From: JAWLBW01 sp041687475
Lineage (GTDB): Bacteria > J088 > JAWLBW01
Reading direction: 5' to 3'
NCBI GenBank assembly: GCA_041687475.1
Contig: JAWLBW010000100.1
Location: 1-14,177, forward strand
DNA: 14,177 nt
Under the pieces are notes generated by a model. It searched no databases. It worked only from the letters and a program-made list of their open reading frames with translations, and had not been told where the DNA came from. Of this stretch, positions 7,251-14,090 are shown one piece after another. How positions within the stretch are numbered: position 1 is the first letter of the stretch; every line of letters begins with the position of its first letter. Made by a program: the position numbers and the translations under genes.

Positions 7251-8042
7251 ATGCCGAAGAAACTGGTTTCGTGGAATGTCAACGGCCTGCGGGCCGTACT
7301 GAAGAAAGGCTTTCTCGATTTCGTACGCGAAGTCGACGCCGACGTCATCTGTCTGCAGGAAACCAAGTGCCGGCCCGAGCAGGTGCACAATGAGTTCGAG
7401 CTCGCCGGTTATCATCAGTTCTGGAACTCGGCCGAGAAGAAGGGATATTCGGGCACGGCTATTTTCTCGCGGCTCGAACCGGTGAACGTGACCACCGGTA
7501 TCGGCATTGCCGACCATGACAACGAAGGCCGCGTGCTCACTGCCGAATACGACGGTTTTTACCTGGTCAACGTCTACACGCCGAACGCCCAGCGTACCCT
7601 CGATCGCCTGCCGTACCGCCAGGAGTGGGACGTGGCGTTTCTCGACTATCTGAAGGGGCTCGAAGCCGCCAAACCTGTCATTTTCTGCGGCGACTTGAAC
7701 GTTGCCCACACGGAAATCGACCTTGCCAACCCGAAGACCAACCAGCAGAACGCCGGATTTACGCCGGAAGAACGGGCGGGCTTCGACCGCATCGTGGCCG
7801 CCGGTTTCATCGACAGCTTTCGCGACCTTAATCCCGACGTAAGGGCACGCTATTCGTGGTGGAGCTATATGAACCAGGCTCGCACGCGGAACATCGGGTG
7901 GCGCATCGATTACTTCTGCCTATCGGCGAGCCTGAAGGGGCGCTTGAAACACGCCGATATTCTTCACGACGTACATGGGTCCGATCACTGCCCGGTTACG
8001 CTCGAACTGCATCCGCTCGAAAGCGCGGTGCCGGCGGGCTGA
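7251..8042 (+). CDS. xth: Exonuclease III / AP endonuclease
   Basis: 263-residue member of the exonuclease III (EEP) family of base-excision-repair enzymes, which cut abasic sites and remove 3' blocking groups. Catalytic motifs are all present: W8-N-V-N11-G-L-R, L35-Q-E37-T-K (metal-binding Glu), NVYTPN near Y109, G147-D148-L-N150-V-A-H, RYSWWSY at 200-206, W217-R-I-D220-Y-F and the C-terminal G-S-D245-H246-C-P. Length agrees with the 250-270 residue family. The frame is open from 7209, but ATG 7251 (MPKKLVSWNVNGLRA) is the family start; no clear ribosome site precedes it. It lies 24 bases upstream of the hydrolase gene and is probably co-transcribed with it. Confidence 0.96.
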   Translation: MPKKLVSWNVNGLRAVLKKGFLDFVREVDADVICLQETKCRPEQVHNEFELAGYHQFWNSAEKKGYSGTAIFSRLEPVNVTTGIGIADHDNEGRVLTAEYDGFYLVNVYTPNAQRTLDRLPYRQEWDVAFLDYLKGLEAAKPVIFCGDLNVAHTEIDLANPKTNQQNAGFTPEERAGFDRIVAAGFIDSFRDLNPDVRARYSWWSYMNQARTRNIGWRIDYFCLSASLKGRLKHADILHDVHGSDHCPVTLELHPLESAVPAG

Positions 8043-8066
8043 TTTTCCTCTTTCCGGAGATACCGC

Positions 8067-8957
8067 ATGCCTGTGCGGAAGACCGCATCGCCCCGCGAAA
8101 TCAAGCTTCACGCCAACGGGCTTACCTTTTCGGCCCTGGAAATGGGCGAGGGACCCCTGGTTCTCTGTCTGCACGGTTTTCCCGACCATTATCGGTCGTA
8201 TCGCGAGCAGATGCCCGTACTGGCGGCAGCCGGGTATCGGGTCGTCGCGCCGATGAATCGCGGGTATGAACCTTCGGCCATTCCCGAAGACGGTAATTAC
8301 CATATCAATCGCATGGCGAGCGACGTTGTCGGCTGGCTTGACGATCTCGGGGTCGAACGCGCCCATCTTCTCGGCCACGATTGGGGAGCGGTCATCGGGT
8401 ACGCCACGGCCGCCCATGCGCCGCGTCGCGTGCGTTCGCTCATGACCATGGCGGTTCCGCACCTGCGCCGCATGCCCCGGGGTTTGTGGAAGGTGCCTGA
8501 ACAGGTGCGTAATTCCTGGTACATGGGCTTTTTTCAGCTGCCGCTCGTGTCGGACGTCAAGGTCGAAAAGAATGACTACGCCTTCATCGAACGACTGTGG
8601 CGCGACTGGTCGCCCGGGTGGGAATGGCCGGCCGAGGAAATGACCGCATTGAAGGCGACGTTCCGGCGTCCCGGCGTGCTGCAGGGCGCGCTCGGGTATT
8701 ACCGGGCGTTCTTCCGGCCGTGGCAGAAGGATGGGCGGGCTACCTTCAAGCTGCTGACCCGGAAGCTCGAGGTGCCGACGCTGGCCCTCACGGGCGCCTC
8801 CGACGGCTGCATGGACACACGGTTGTACGATGAAATCATGCGCATCGACGATTTTCCGGCGGGGCTGCGCGTCGCCCGCATCCAGGGCGCCGGGCATTTC
8901 CTGCACCAGGAACAGCCCGCCGAGGTCAATCGCGTTCTTCTTCACTGGCTCGATTAG
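8067..8957 (+). CDS. Alpha/beta hydrolase, epoxide-hydrolase-like
   Basis: 296-residue soluble alpha/beta hydrolase. It shows the oxyanion loop H36-G-F-P39, nucleophile D105 in G103-H-D-W-G-A, an acidic residue in TGASD246, and H277 in GAGHFLHQE, the catalytic triad of the epoxide hydrolase/haloalkane dehalogenase branch. Cap-domain tyrosines typical of epoxide hydrolases appear as W151-Y152-M-G-F-F-Q and G210-Y-Y-R213, favouring epoxide hydrolysis over dehalogenation. The natural substrate is unknown. A GGAG site at 8056-8059 lies seven bases before the ATG. It is 24 bp after the exonuclease gene and 8 bp before the next gene, indicating an operon. Confidence 0.9.
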   Translation: MPVRKTASPREIKLHANGLTFSALEMGEGPLVLCLHGFPDHYRSYREQMPVLAAAGYRVVAPMNRGYEPSAIPEDGNYHINRMASDVVGWLDDLGVERAHLLGHDWGAVIGYATAAHAPRRVRSLMTMAVPHLRRMPRGLWKVPEQVRNSWYMGFFQLPLVSDVKVEKNDYAFIERLWRDWSPGWEWPAEEMTALKATFRRPGVLQGALGYYRAFFRPWQKDGRATFKLLTRKLEVPTLALTGASDGCMDTRLYDEIMRIDDFPAGLRVARIQGAGHFLHQEQPAEVNRVLLHWLD

Positions 8958-8965
8958 TTTCCGGT

Positions 8966-10129
8966 ATGCATATGCAGGTACTCTGTCCCCACTGCCGCAA
9001 AGCTCCCCTGTCTCCCCGCGAAGAAACGCTCGCCTGTACCGACGAGTCGTGCTCGTTTTTCGTGCCGGCCGAGATCGAATCGCTTGACGAATCGGCGCCT
9101 GCCGACGAAGAAACGGGGCGCCTCTGGGCGCAGCGCGGCACGGTCTTCACGCAGCTCGAAGTGCCCCAGGCCGCGTTGGCCGCGCTTTCCAACGCCATCG
9201 CCACCTTCGAGCGCTGCAGAAGCAAGGATTCGTCTTTCCTGAGCGAAGGCTGGGCCGAGGCGCTGGTGGCACGCGCCGATCTGCAGGAGCAGATGGGCGA
9301 CACGGCCGGCTTCGTGGTCGACCTGCAGAGCGCCGTTGCGGTGTATACGGCCATGCGCAAGGCCGGGCGTTCCATCGACGCCATGCAATACATTCACGCC
9401 TTGCATCGCTGCAGTCTGGGGCAGGAACGCAGGCACGATTTTGATTCGGCCTGGCGCAACCTGACCGAACTGCTCGCTTTCGCCGACGAACGCGAAGGGG
9501 CGGGCGAGCCGGTCGATTCGCGGCTTGTAGCCGAGGCGGCGCTTTCGCGCGCCTTTGTCGGCACGGCATTGAAGCGCGACACCGTGCTGCCCGATTTCAA
9601 CCGTGCGGTAACCTTGCTCGAGGGGTTGCGCGAGTCGGGTAAACCGTACGACGCCAACCGCCTGGCCGTTGCCCACCTTAACTTCGGCATCTCGCTGTAC
9701 CGCGCCAATCCCAAGGGCGACCCGGCGTTCCAGCGCTTGGGAAAAGCCGTTGAAGTGTGGCAGGAGCTGTCGGACAAGGGGGAACAGTATGATCGCAACG
9801 GTCATGCGATTGCGTTCATGTACATGGGCCTGGTCAAGCTGGCCGGCCACGATCTCGACGGCACGGTCGCGTGGTTCTCGAAGGCGCTGGAGCAATGGGA
9901 TGCGATGGTGGCGGCCGACGAACCCATCGACATCATGAGCTACGGCTCGGCTCTCATCGACCGCGGCGTCGCCTACTACAGCCTCGGCCAGTACGGCGAG
10001 GCGAAGACGGATTTGCTGCGCGCCCGCGACATACTCACGCAGGCGGCGCAGGACGGGCTCGGCGCGTTCGACCGTCCGCTCGCGAAGATAGCCGAATGGC
10101 TCGAGGCCATCGCGAAAGAGGAGTCGTGA
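8966..10129 (+). CDS. Zinc-ribbon protein with ~46-residue TPR-like helical repeats
   Basis: 387-residue cytosolic protein of unknown function. The N-terminus has C7-P-H-C10 and C24-T-D-E-S-C29, a likely zinc ribbon. From about residue 50 onward it is helical and repetitive. A turn motif ending in Asp recurs at D138, D184, D229, D276, D322 and D369 (spacings 45-47), followed in most copies by an A-x-A-x(4)-G-like helix. This fits tetratricopeptide-type repeats with an extended unit, giving a protein-binding scaffold. The start is ATG 8966 or the in-frame ATG 8972; neither has a strong ribosome site, and coupling to the hydrolase gene (8-bp gap) is likely. The stop lies inside the first copy of a 36-bp repeat that continues into the gap. 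Confidence 0.75.
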   Translation: MHMQVLCPHCRKAPLSPREETLACTDESCSFFVPAEIESLDESAPADEETGRLWAQRGTVFTQLEVPQAALAALSNAIATFERCRSKDSSFLSEGWAEALVARADLQEQMGDTAGFVVDLQSAVAVYTAMRKAGRSIDAMQYIHALHRCSLGQERRHDFDSAWRNLTELLAFADEREGAGEPVDSRLVAEAALSRAFVGTALKRDTVLPDFNRAVTLLEGLRESGKPYDANRLAVAHLNFGISLYRANPKGDPAFQRLGKAVEVWQELSDKGEQYDRNGHAIAFMYMGLVKLAGHDLDGTVAWFSKALEQWDAMVAADEPIDIMSYGSALIDRGVAYYSLGQYGEAKTDLLRARDILTQAAQDGLGAFDRPLAKIAEWLEAIAKEES

Positions 10130-10197
10130 CGCAGGGTTGACCGTCGAAGGGGAGACCTGGCGTGCCGCACGGTTGCACGTCGAAGGGGAGAGCGAGA
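10126..10197. repeat. Two tandem 36-bp repeats at the end of the TPR-like gene
   Basis: Units 10126-10161 and 10162-10197 share about 28 of 36 bases by eye. The shared core is GTCGAAGGGGAGA. The first unit includes the stop codon of the preceding gene. The second copy overlaps the odd palindrome CGTGCCGCACG at 10161-10171. Confidence 0.6.
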
Positions 10198-10211
10198 GCG
10201 TCGGCGAAGGA

Positions 10212-10326
10212 GAGACCCCTGCGACGGGCGGATACGAAGAAGGGCGACCGGCTCCCGTGTTGCCGCAGGAAACTGCGGCCCCCTTTCAGGGGGCACGTAG
10301 CGCACGTGCAGCCGGTCGGGGGTCTC
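10212..10326 (+). ncRNA. Candidate multi-helix structured RNA or folded DNA element
   Basis: Five perfect helices nest without conflict except for one shared base. P1: GAGACCCC 10212-10219 with GGGGTCTC 10319-10326. P2: CGACCGGC 10245-10252 with GCCGGTCG 10312-10319. Inside P2 three hairpins abut with no free base between them: P3 10263-10280 (7 bp, GAAA tetraloop), P4 10281-10293 (CCCCT/AGGGG, TTC loop) and P5 10294-10310 (GCACGT/ACGTGC). Only base 10311 separates P5 from P2. The GNRA loop occurs when the plus strand is read as RNA. Expression is not shown. Alternatives are a mobile-element remnant or a bidirectional terminator. Confidence 0.4.
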
Positions 10327-10401
10327 GACGATCACCCGTGCTGCACGTCTGGTTCCTCCGGTATCAAACCTGTGGTGGTATTGGGTGACGGTTCCCGATT
10401 G

Positions 10402-10461
10402 CACGGATGCACGGGCCCGTCGGCATGCCGACGGGCTACCGACGGTTGCACGTGCTCCGTG
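10402..10461. other. Compound inverted repeat containing a perfect 22-bp palindrome
   Basis: CACGGA-T-GCACG (10402-10413) pairs with CGTGC-TCCGTG (10451-10461): 11 bp with a single-base bulge. Within it, 10415-10436 is a perfect 22-bp palindrome with 11-bp arms centred on CATG. Together they can form a hairpin within a hairpin, as RNA or as a DNA cruciform. No T-run follows. Confidence 0.55.
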
Positions 10462-10535
10462 AAAATGCGGTCAGCCGTGCTGCACCGACGTCCGACGACA
10501 GACGTCCGCCGACCATCGATCAACCGTGCTGCACG

Positions 10536-11069
10536 TTACCACCCCTCCGTACCCGGCTCGCCCTTGAACGGCCCCACGATTCGGTCGGTGACCCACCCAC
10601 CGTAGAACCCGCCGGGTTGCGGACGTACCTGCTCATCGCCGATAAAACAGGCGTCGACGCGCCCCGGATAGAACGAAAAATACCCTCGTATCGCCAGGTA
10701 TGCGTCGTTGATGTCGGGATAGCTCCACACGGCATCGGGGCTGGTGCGTCCGCCCACGTGCAGGTGCCAATAGCGCGCCCGTCCCTTCCATTCGCACCAG
10801 CTACGGCGTTCACTCGGTTCGAGAAATTGCGTCAACACGTCAACTGGGGGAATGTATATCGTGGGCGGGCTGGCCGTTTCCAGTACGCGCATGGCCTCGG
10901 TCGAGTTCGCCACCGTCACGCCGTTAAAGACGACCCGCACGCGTTCGGGCACGGCTTCGACCCGGGGCGGTCGAGGATAGTCCCAGACCGACTCCTTCGC
11001 CTGTACCGGCTCCCGGTAGCGCGGGTAGTGCATTCGGGCATTCATGTCGCTTGACGGTTCTCTTTGCAT
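10536..11069 (-). CDS. DUF427-family protein
   Basis: 177-residue soluble protein of the DUF427 family (PF04248 type). Hallmarks are ESVWDYPRPPRVE (26-38), VRVVFNGVTVANS, IYIPPVDV, SWCEWKG (90-96), YWHLHVGG, FYPGRVDAC (133-141), RPQPGGFYGGWVT and the C-terminal GPFKGEPGTEGW. The biochemical role of this small beta-rich family is not established. The frame extends four codons to a TTG at 11081; ATG 11069 is preferred, though in-frame ATGs at 11045 and 11033 are possible and none has a strong ribosome site. It is transcribed toward the structured gap and divergently from the LuxR-type gene 198 bp away. Its stop codon directly abuts a CGTGCTGCACG motif. Confidence 0.92.
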   Translation of the reverse strand: MQREPSSDMNARMHYPRYREPVQAKESVWDYPRPPRVEAVPERVRVVFNGVTVANSTEAMRVLETASPPTIYIPPVDVLTQFLEPSERRSWCEWKGRARYWHLHVGGRTSPDAVWSYPDINDAYLAIRGYFSFYPGRVDACFIGDEQVRPQPGGFYGGWVTDRIVGPFKGEPGTEGW

Positions 11070-11118
11070 GTCTTCAGTCAACGGGTAATCGCGATCGAAG
11101 GCGAGTATGCGGGGTCTG

Positions 11119-11154
11119 GCGGCGAGGGTTCACAGGCCAATCGCCGCAACCCTC
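11119..11154. promoter_or_regulatory. Interleaved inverted repeats in the divergent spacer
   Basis: GCGGCGA (11119-11125) pairs with TCGCCGC (11141-11147), and GAGGGTT (11124-11130) pairs with AACCCTC (11148-11154). The order is A-B-A'-B', so the two hairpins exclude each other. They lie between the DUF427 and LuxR-type genes. A composite operator is possible; function is unknown. Confidence 0.3.
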
Positions 11155-11229
11155 CGACTTGACGGCATTACAGCCATCATCGAAGGTTTCCGACGACATG
11201 GCTCCCGGTTCGTTATCGTCGCGAATCGC

Positions 11230-11259
11230 TTGCAATCGAGCCCCCGGGCGGTTTAAAGT
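11230..11259 (+). promoter_or_regulatory. Possible promoter of the LuxR-type regulator
   Basis: TTGCAA (11230-11235) and TAAAGT (11254-11259) are 18 bases apart, four of six matches each. Start of transcription would be almost at the ATG, implying a leaderless message; no ribosome site is seen before 11268, which is consistent but weak. Confidence 0.22.
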
Positions 11260-11267
11260 AGTCCCTT

Positions 11268-12059
11268 ATGGCCTATCTGACGAGGGATACAGCCAACGGC
11301 GAAGAAGCCGTGCACCACCTGTGGGACGAGCTGGCCGAGATGCAGGCGGCCGACAGCGACGCCGCGCTCGAGAAGCTCATGGCTACGATCTGCAGGCTGG
11401 TCGATGCGCAGAACGCGTGGTGGATTCCGGCCCTTCGACTCGACGACGACGACTCTCCGGCGCTCGGCTGGCGGGCGCCTTACATTCGCTACCTGCACGA
11501 ACAGAAGGTCGATCGGAAACGGTACGTCAGTAATTCGCGCAGCATCGAGAGCGGCTCGGTCACCGAAACCACCCGCAAGCACGTGGCAAGGGCAGGGCGC
11601 TTCCGCAGCGTGCTGCTGCGCGACCACGCCTCGGCCGAGTTCTTTGCCTCGGAGCATTACCAGACCAATTACGTGGCCCGCGGCATTACCGATACCATGT
11701 ACGTGATCACGCCGGTCTCCAGGGATGCCGAGTCGTACCTCTGCTTCATGCGCATCAACAACGACCGCTTGTTTTCCAAGGCAGACCTGGCGCTGGCCAC
11801 CTATGCGCTACGGCCGCTCAAGGCCTTTCAACGCCAACTTTTCGTCAGTCACGGCCTGGTGGTGGGGGCGAAGCCGCTGACGCCTGTCGAGCGCCGGGTG
11901 CTTCACGAACTGCTGACCGACAAGGTCGAAAAGCAGATTGCCCTGACCCTGGGACTTGCCCCGACAACGACCCATAAGTATGTGACGTCGGTCTACCGCA
12001 AGCTCGGCGTCAGCGGGCGTGCCGGTCTGACCGCCCTTTGGTTGAATCGACTGTCGTAA
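11268..12059 (+). CDS. LuxR-type transcriptional regulator with unassigned N-terminal domain
   Basis: 263-residue DNA-binding protein. Residues 203-263 form a LuxR/GerE helix-turn-helix: LTPVERRVLHELLTDKVEKQ, then IALTLGLAPTTTHKYVTSVY as the recognition region, then RKLGVSGRAGLTALWL. The N-terminal ~195 residues contain aromatic and charged stretches (NAWWIPALRL, SYLCFMRINNDRLFSKADL) consistent with a GAF- or PAS-like sensor fold. No phosphoacceptor receiver domain is seen, so it is not a classic response regulator. The ligand and targets are unknown; nearby candidates are itself, DUF427 and the dehydrogenase. ATG 11268 is the only start offering the full domain. A strong hairpin terminator follows at 12149. 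Confidence 0.88.
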   Translation: MAYLTRDTANGEEAVHHLWDELAEMQAADSDAALEKLMATICRLVDAQNAWWIPALRLDDDDSPALGWRAPYIRYLHEQKVDRKRYVSNSRSIESGSVTETTRKHVARAGRFRSVLLRDHASAEFFASEHYQTNYVARGITDTMYVITPVSRDAESYLCFMRINNDRLFSKADLALATYALRPLKAFQRQLFVSHGLVVGAKPLTPVERRVLHELLTDKVEKQIALTLGLAPTTTHKYVTSVYRKLGVSGRAGLTALWLNRLS

Positions 12060-12148
12060 CCCGCCGCAGAAGCCTTGCACCCGGAAGAGACGATTCGGAT
12101 TCGCAGCGTTCAGGGGGGCGCGCGCAGTTCGCGGCTGTCAGAGAAGGC

Positions 12149-12172
12149 AAGGCCGCCCCGAAGGGCGGCCTT
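12149..12172. terminator. Bidirectional intrinsic terminator between convergent genes
   Basis: AAGGCCGCCC and GGGCGGCCTT form a perfect 10-bp stem with a CGAA loop, 90 bp after the LuxR-type stop and 45 bp beyond the 3' end of the convergent dehydrogenase gene. The A/T-ended stem is usable from both sides; following pyrimidine tracts are short. Confidence 0.75.
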
Positions 12173-12217
12173 CCTCGTGTGCCGCGCGCAGAACTGAAGG
12201 AGTGGCAGTCTGCGTGC

Positions 12218-13435
12218 TCAGTGAGCCGTCGGCTGTAGTTCGACCTTGACCCAGCCTTCGGCCCGTCTATCAAAAGCTTCGTAGGCATCGACCGCCGTGT
12301 GCATGCCGTGTTCCTGCGTAATGATGCGCGTGGGGTCGATGCGTCCGCTGCGAACGGTGTCGAGCAGCACCGGAATGTACTTGCGGTGATTGCAGTTGCC
12401 CATGTTGATGGTAAGGTTCTTGTTCATGGCCATGCCGATGGGAAAAACCCGCGATTGCTCGGGATAAACCCCGATGATGCCCACGGTGCCCGCCTTGTCG
12501 ACGGCCTGCACGGCCCATTGCAAGGCCTGCGAGGGCGCGTCGCCCGGGTGCCAGTTGTCGCCGTGAGGATGTTGCTCCGGCGCAATTTCCTGTAGTTCCT
12601 GCCTGTATTTATCTTCCTGTGCGGCCGCTTTCTCGGCTGCCGGGCCGTGGTGCGCGTGGTTGGCGTCGACCCCCACGGCGTCGATGACGCGATCGATGCC
12701 GATGCCGCCCGTGAGTTCGCGCAGAATTTCGACCGGGTCTTCCTGCTCGAAGTTGATGATTTCGGCCCCCTGCATGCGGGCCATGTCGAGGCGTGAGTCG
12801 ATGCAGTCGATGGCAAAGACACGACCTGCATCGAGCAGCTTTGCGCTCGCAATGGCGAACTGTCCTACCGGACCGCAGCCGAAGACTGCCACCGTATCGC
12901 CCGGTCCGACCTCGGCAATGTCGGCGCCGAAGTAGCCCGTGGGGTAAATGTCGGAAAGCATGATGGCTTCTTCATCGCTCACGTCGTCGGGTAGCTTGAC
13001 CAGACCCACGTTGGCGAACGGTATGCGGGCGTACTCTGCCTGCAGGCCGTGAAAGGGGCCTGAATCTTCGGGGCCGCCGAAGAACGCCGTGCCCGCCAGT
13101 TTGCCGTTCGGGTTGGCCACGTCGCACTGGGCATAGTAGCCCGATCGGCAATAACTGCAGTATCCGCAGGCGATGGTCGAGGGTATGACCACGCGATCGC
13201 CCCTTTTCAGGTTGCGTACGCCTCTGCCTGCCTCTTCGACCACGCCCACGCCTTCGTGACCCATGATGGTTCCCGGCTTCATGGGTCCCAGGGTACCGCG
13301 AATCATGTGCAGGTCGGTTCCGCAGATGGCGCTGGCGGTGAGGCGCACGATGGCGTCGGTGTCTTCCTGTATGCGCGGTTCATCGACATCGTCGAGGCGA
13401 ATGTCGCCGATGCCGTGAAAAACGACAGCTTTCAT
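12218..13435 (-). CDS. Zinc-dependent alcohol dehydrogenase, glutathione-independent formaldehyde-dehydrogenase-like
   Basis: 405-residue medium-chain dehydrogenase. Catalytic-zinc elements C38-G-T-D-L-H43 and G59-H60-E61 are present. The structural zinc lobe has C90, C93, C96 and C104. The Rossmann motif is G186-C-G-P-V-G191, with D210 after the second strand favouring NAD. An insertion around 258-300, rich in His and Glu (GDNWHPGDAPSQALQW), is typical of the formaldehyde dehydrogenase-like branch. It probably oxidises a short alcohol or aldehyde in the cytosol; the substrate is not determined. The frame runs six codons further to a TTG, but ATG 13435 (MKAVVFHG) is preferred because an AGGAG site lies six bases upstream. 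It may share a transcript with arfB, 134 bp upstream. Confidence 0.93.
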   Translation of the reverse strand: MKAVVFHGIGDIRLDDVDEPRIQEDTDAIVRLTASAICGTDLHMIRGTLGPMKPGTIMGHEGVGVVEEAGRGVRNLKRGDRVVIPSTIACGYCSYCRSGYYAQCDVANPNGKLAGTAFFGGPEDSGPFHGLQAEYARIPFANVGLVKLPDDVSDEEAIMLSDIYPTGYFGADIAEVGPGDTVAVFGCGPVGQFAIASAKLLDAGRVFAIDCIDSRLDMARMQGAEIINFEQEDPVEILRELTGGIGIDRVIDAVGVDANHAHHGPAAEKAAAQEDKYRQELQEIAPEQHPHGDNWHPGDAPSQALQWAVQAVDKAGTVGIIGVYPEQSRVFPIGMAMNKNLTINMGNCNHRKYIPVLLDTVRSGRIDPTRIITQEHGMHTAVDAYEAFDRRAEGWVKVELQPTAH

Positions 13436-13441
13436 CGCATT

Positions 13442-13446
13442 CTCCT
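13442..13446 (-). promoter_or_regulatory. AGGAG ribosome-binding site of the dehydrogenase
   Basis: AGGAG on the minus strand, six bases before ATG 13435. It decides against the upstream in-frame TTG at 13453, inside whose extension it would lie. Confidence 0.7.
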
Positions 13447-13545
13447 GTTCCAATAGGCTGCTGCCTCAAGCATGGAACGGCAGAAAATTTCGTGCATCCG
13501 CTGTCGATTGTGCGACGTACCCTCGTTTACAGGGCGTTCTACGAC

Positions 13546-13569
13546 GGGGGGAAGAACCGGCGCGCCCCC
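13546..13569 (-). terminator. GC hairpin directly after arfB
   Basis: On the minus strand, GGGGG begins immediately after the arfB stop and pairs with CCCCC about 14 bases on. No T-run follows, so it may only attenuate transcription into the dehydrogenase gene. Confidence 0.25.
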
Positions 13570-13998
13570 TCAGTCGGGTCGCCAGCGCCGATTGGCTTTC
13601 TTACGGCCCGCGAGCTTCTTCGCATCGATGCGACGCTCGCGCGAGCCTTTGGTGGGGCGGGTGGCAATACGCTTCTTGGGGGGAATCAACGCCTGCTGCA
13701 CCAACCGACGAAAACGCTCGAGCACCAGGTCGCGGTTCATGGCCTGGCTGCGCGACTCGTCGGACACCAGGTGCAGAACGCCTGCGTTGTCGATGCGGCC
13801 GCCCAGCCGCTCGTAAATGCGGCGCCGCTGGGTTTCGTTCAACGAAGACGAATGCGCCACGTCGAACAGCAGTTCGACCTTGGTTTCGACCTTGTTCACG
13901 TTCTGCCCGCCCTTACCCCCCGAGCGCGAAAACTGGAAATCGAATTCCGAGAGTGGAATGGAAAGGGACGAAGATATCTCGAGACGATCGCCGGCCAT
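13570..13998 (-). CDS. arfB: Alternative ribosome-rescue factor ArfB (peptidyl-tRNA hydrolase, class I RF-like)
   Basis: 142-residue ArfB/YaeJ homologue. The release-factor domain carries S26-G-G-K-G30-G31-Q32-N-V-N-K, the GGQ loop that hydrolyses peptidyl-tRNA. After about residue 110 comes a basic tail (PPKKRIATRPTKGSRERR and KKLAGRKKANRRWRPD), which in known ArfB enters the empty mRNA channel of stalled ribosomes. Length matches the ~140-residue family. The frame is open to 14121, but those extra residues are encoded by GTCGGACG repeats, so ATG 13998 (MAGDRLEISSSLSIP) is taken as the start. No strong ribosome site is visible. It lies upstream of the dehydrogenase on the same strand. Confidence 0.95.
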   Translation of the reverse strand: MAGDRLEISSSLSIPLSEFDFQFSRSGGKGGQNVNKVETKVELLFDVAHSSSLNETQRRRIYERLGGRIDNAGVLHLVSDESRSQAMNRDLVLERFRRLVQQALIPPKKRIATRPTKGSRERRIDAKKLAGRKKANRRWRPD

Positions 13999-14023
13999 GA
14001 ATTCAGTGTACCGCGTGAAGGCG

Positions 14024-14073
14024 CGTGCGGCACGGGGCACGTCGGACGGCGGACGTCGGACGTCGGACGGCGG
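14024..14073. repeat. GTCGGACG repeat cluster upstream of arfB
   Basis: CGTCGGACGGCGG occurs at 14040-14052 and 14061-14073 with CGTCGGA between them. Just left is the odd palindrome CGTGCGGCACG (14024-14034) followed by GCACGTCGG. That arrangement resembles 10161-10183, where the palindrome is likewise followed by GCACGTCGA. The GGCGGACGTC word also matches the reverse complement of 10501-10510. Confidence 0.55.
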
Positions 14074-14090
14074 GGTTAGGGGTAAGGACA

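Larger units (their letters stand above)
10130..10535. other. Structure-rich non-coding region between convergent genes
   Basis: No coding sequence is supported over ~400 bases. Contents in order: the rest of a 36-bp tandem repeat, a multi-helix element (10212-10326), and copies of CGTGCTGCACG at 10337-10347 and 10525-10535 with a near copy at 10476-10486. A TCACCC/GGGTGA inverted pair lies at 10332-10337 and 10383-10388, and a compound inverted repeat at 10402-10461. Repeated GACGTCC words (10486-10510) resemble 14040-14073. It lies between the plus-strand TPR-like gene and the minus-strand DUF427 gene, so both transcripts could run into it. Confidence 0.6.

Noticed and set aside
7920..8945. 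Long minus-strand frame opposite the hydrolase gene
   Set aside because: It is antisense to a gene with a complete catalytic triad, has no recognisable domain, and reflects GC-rich codon structure.
8954..9895. Long minus-strand frame opposite the zinc-ribbon/TPR-like gene
   Set aside because: It is antisense to a repeat protein whose plus-strand periodicity is clear; no motifs were seen.
10407..11054. Plus-strand frame opposite the DUF427 gene
   Set aside because: The minus strand carries all DUF427 motifs; the plus-strand translation has none.
11119..11154. H-type pseudoknot
   Set aside because: The A-B-A'-B' order fits, but there are no bases to bridge the stems, so both cannot form together.
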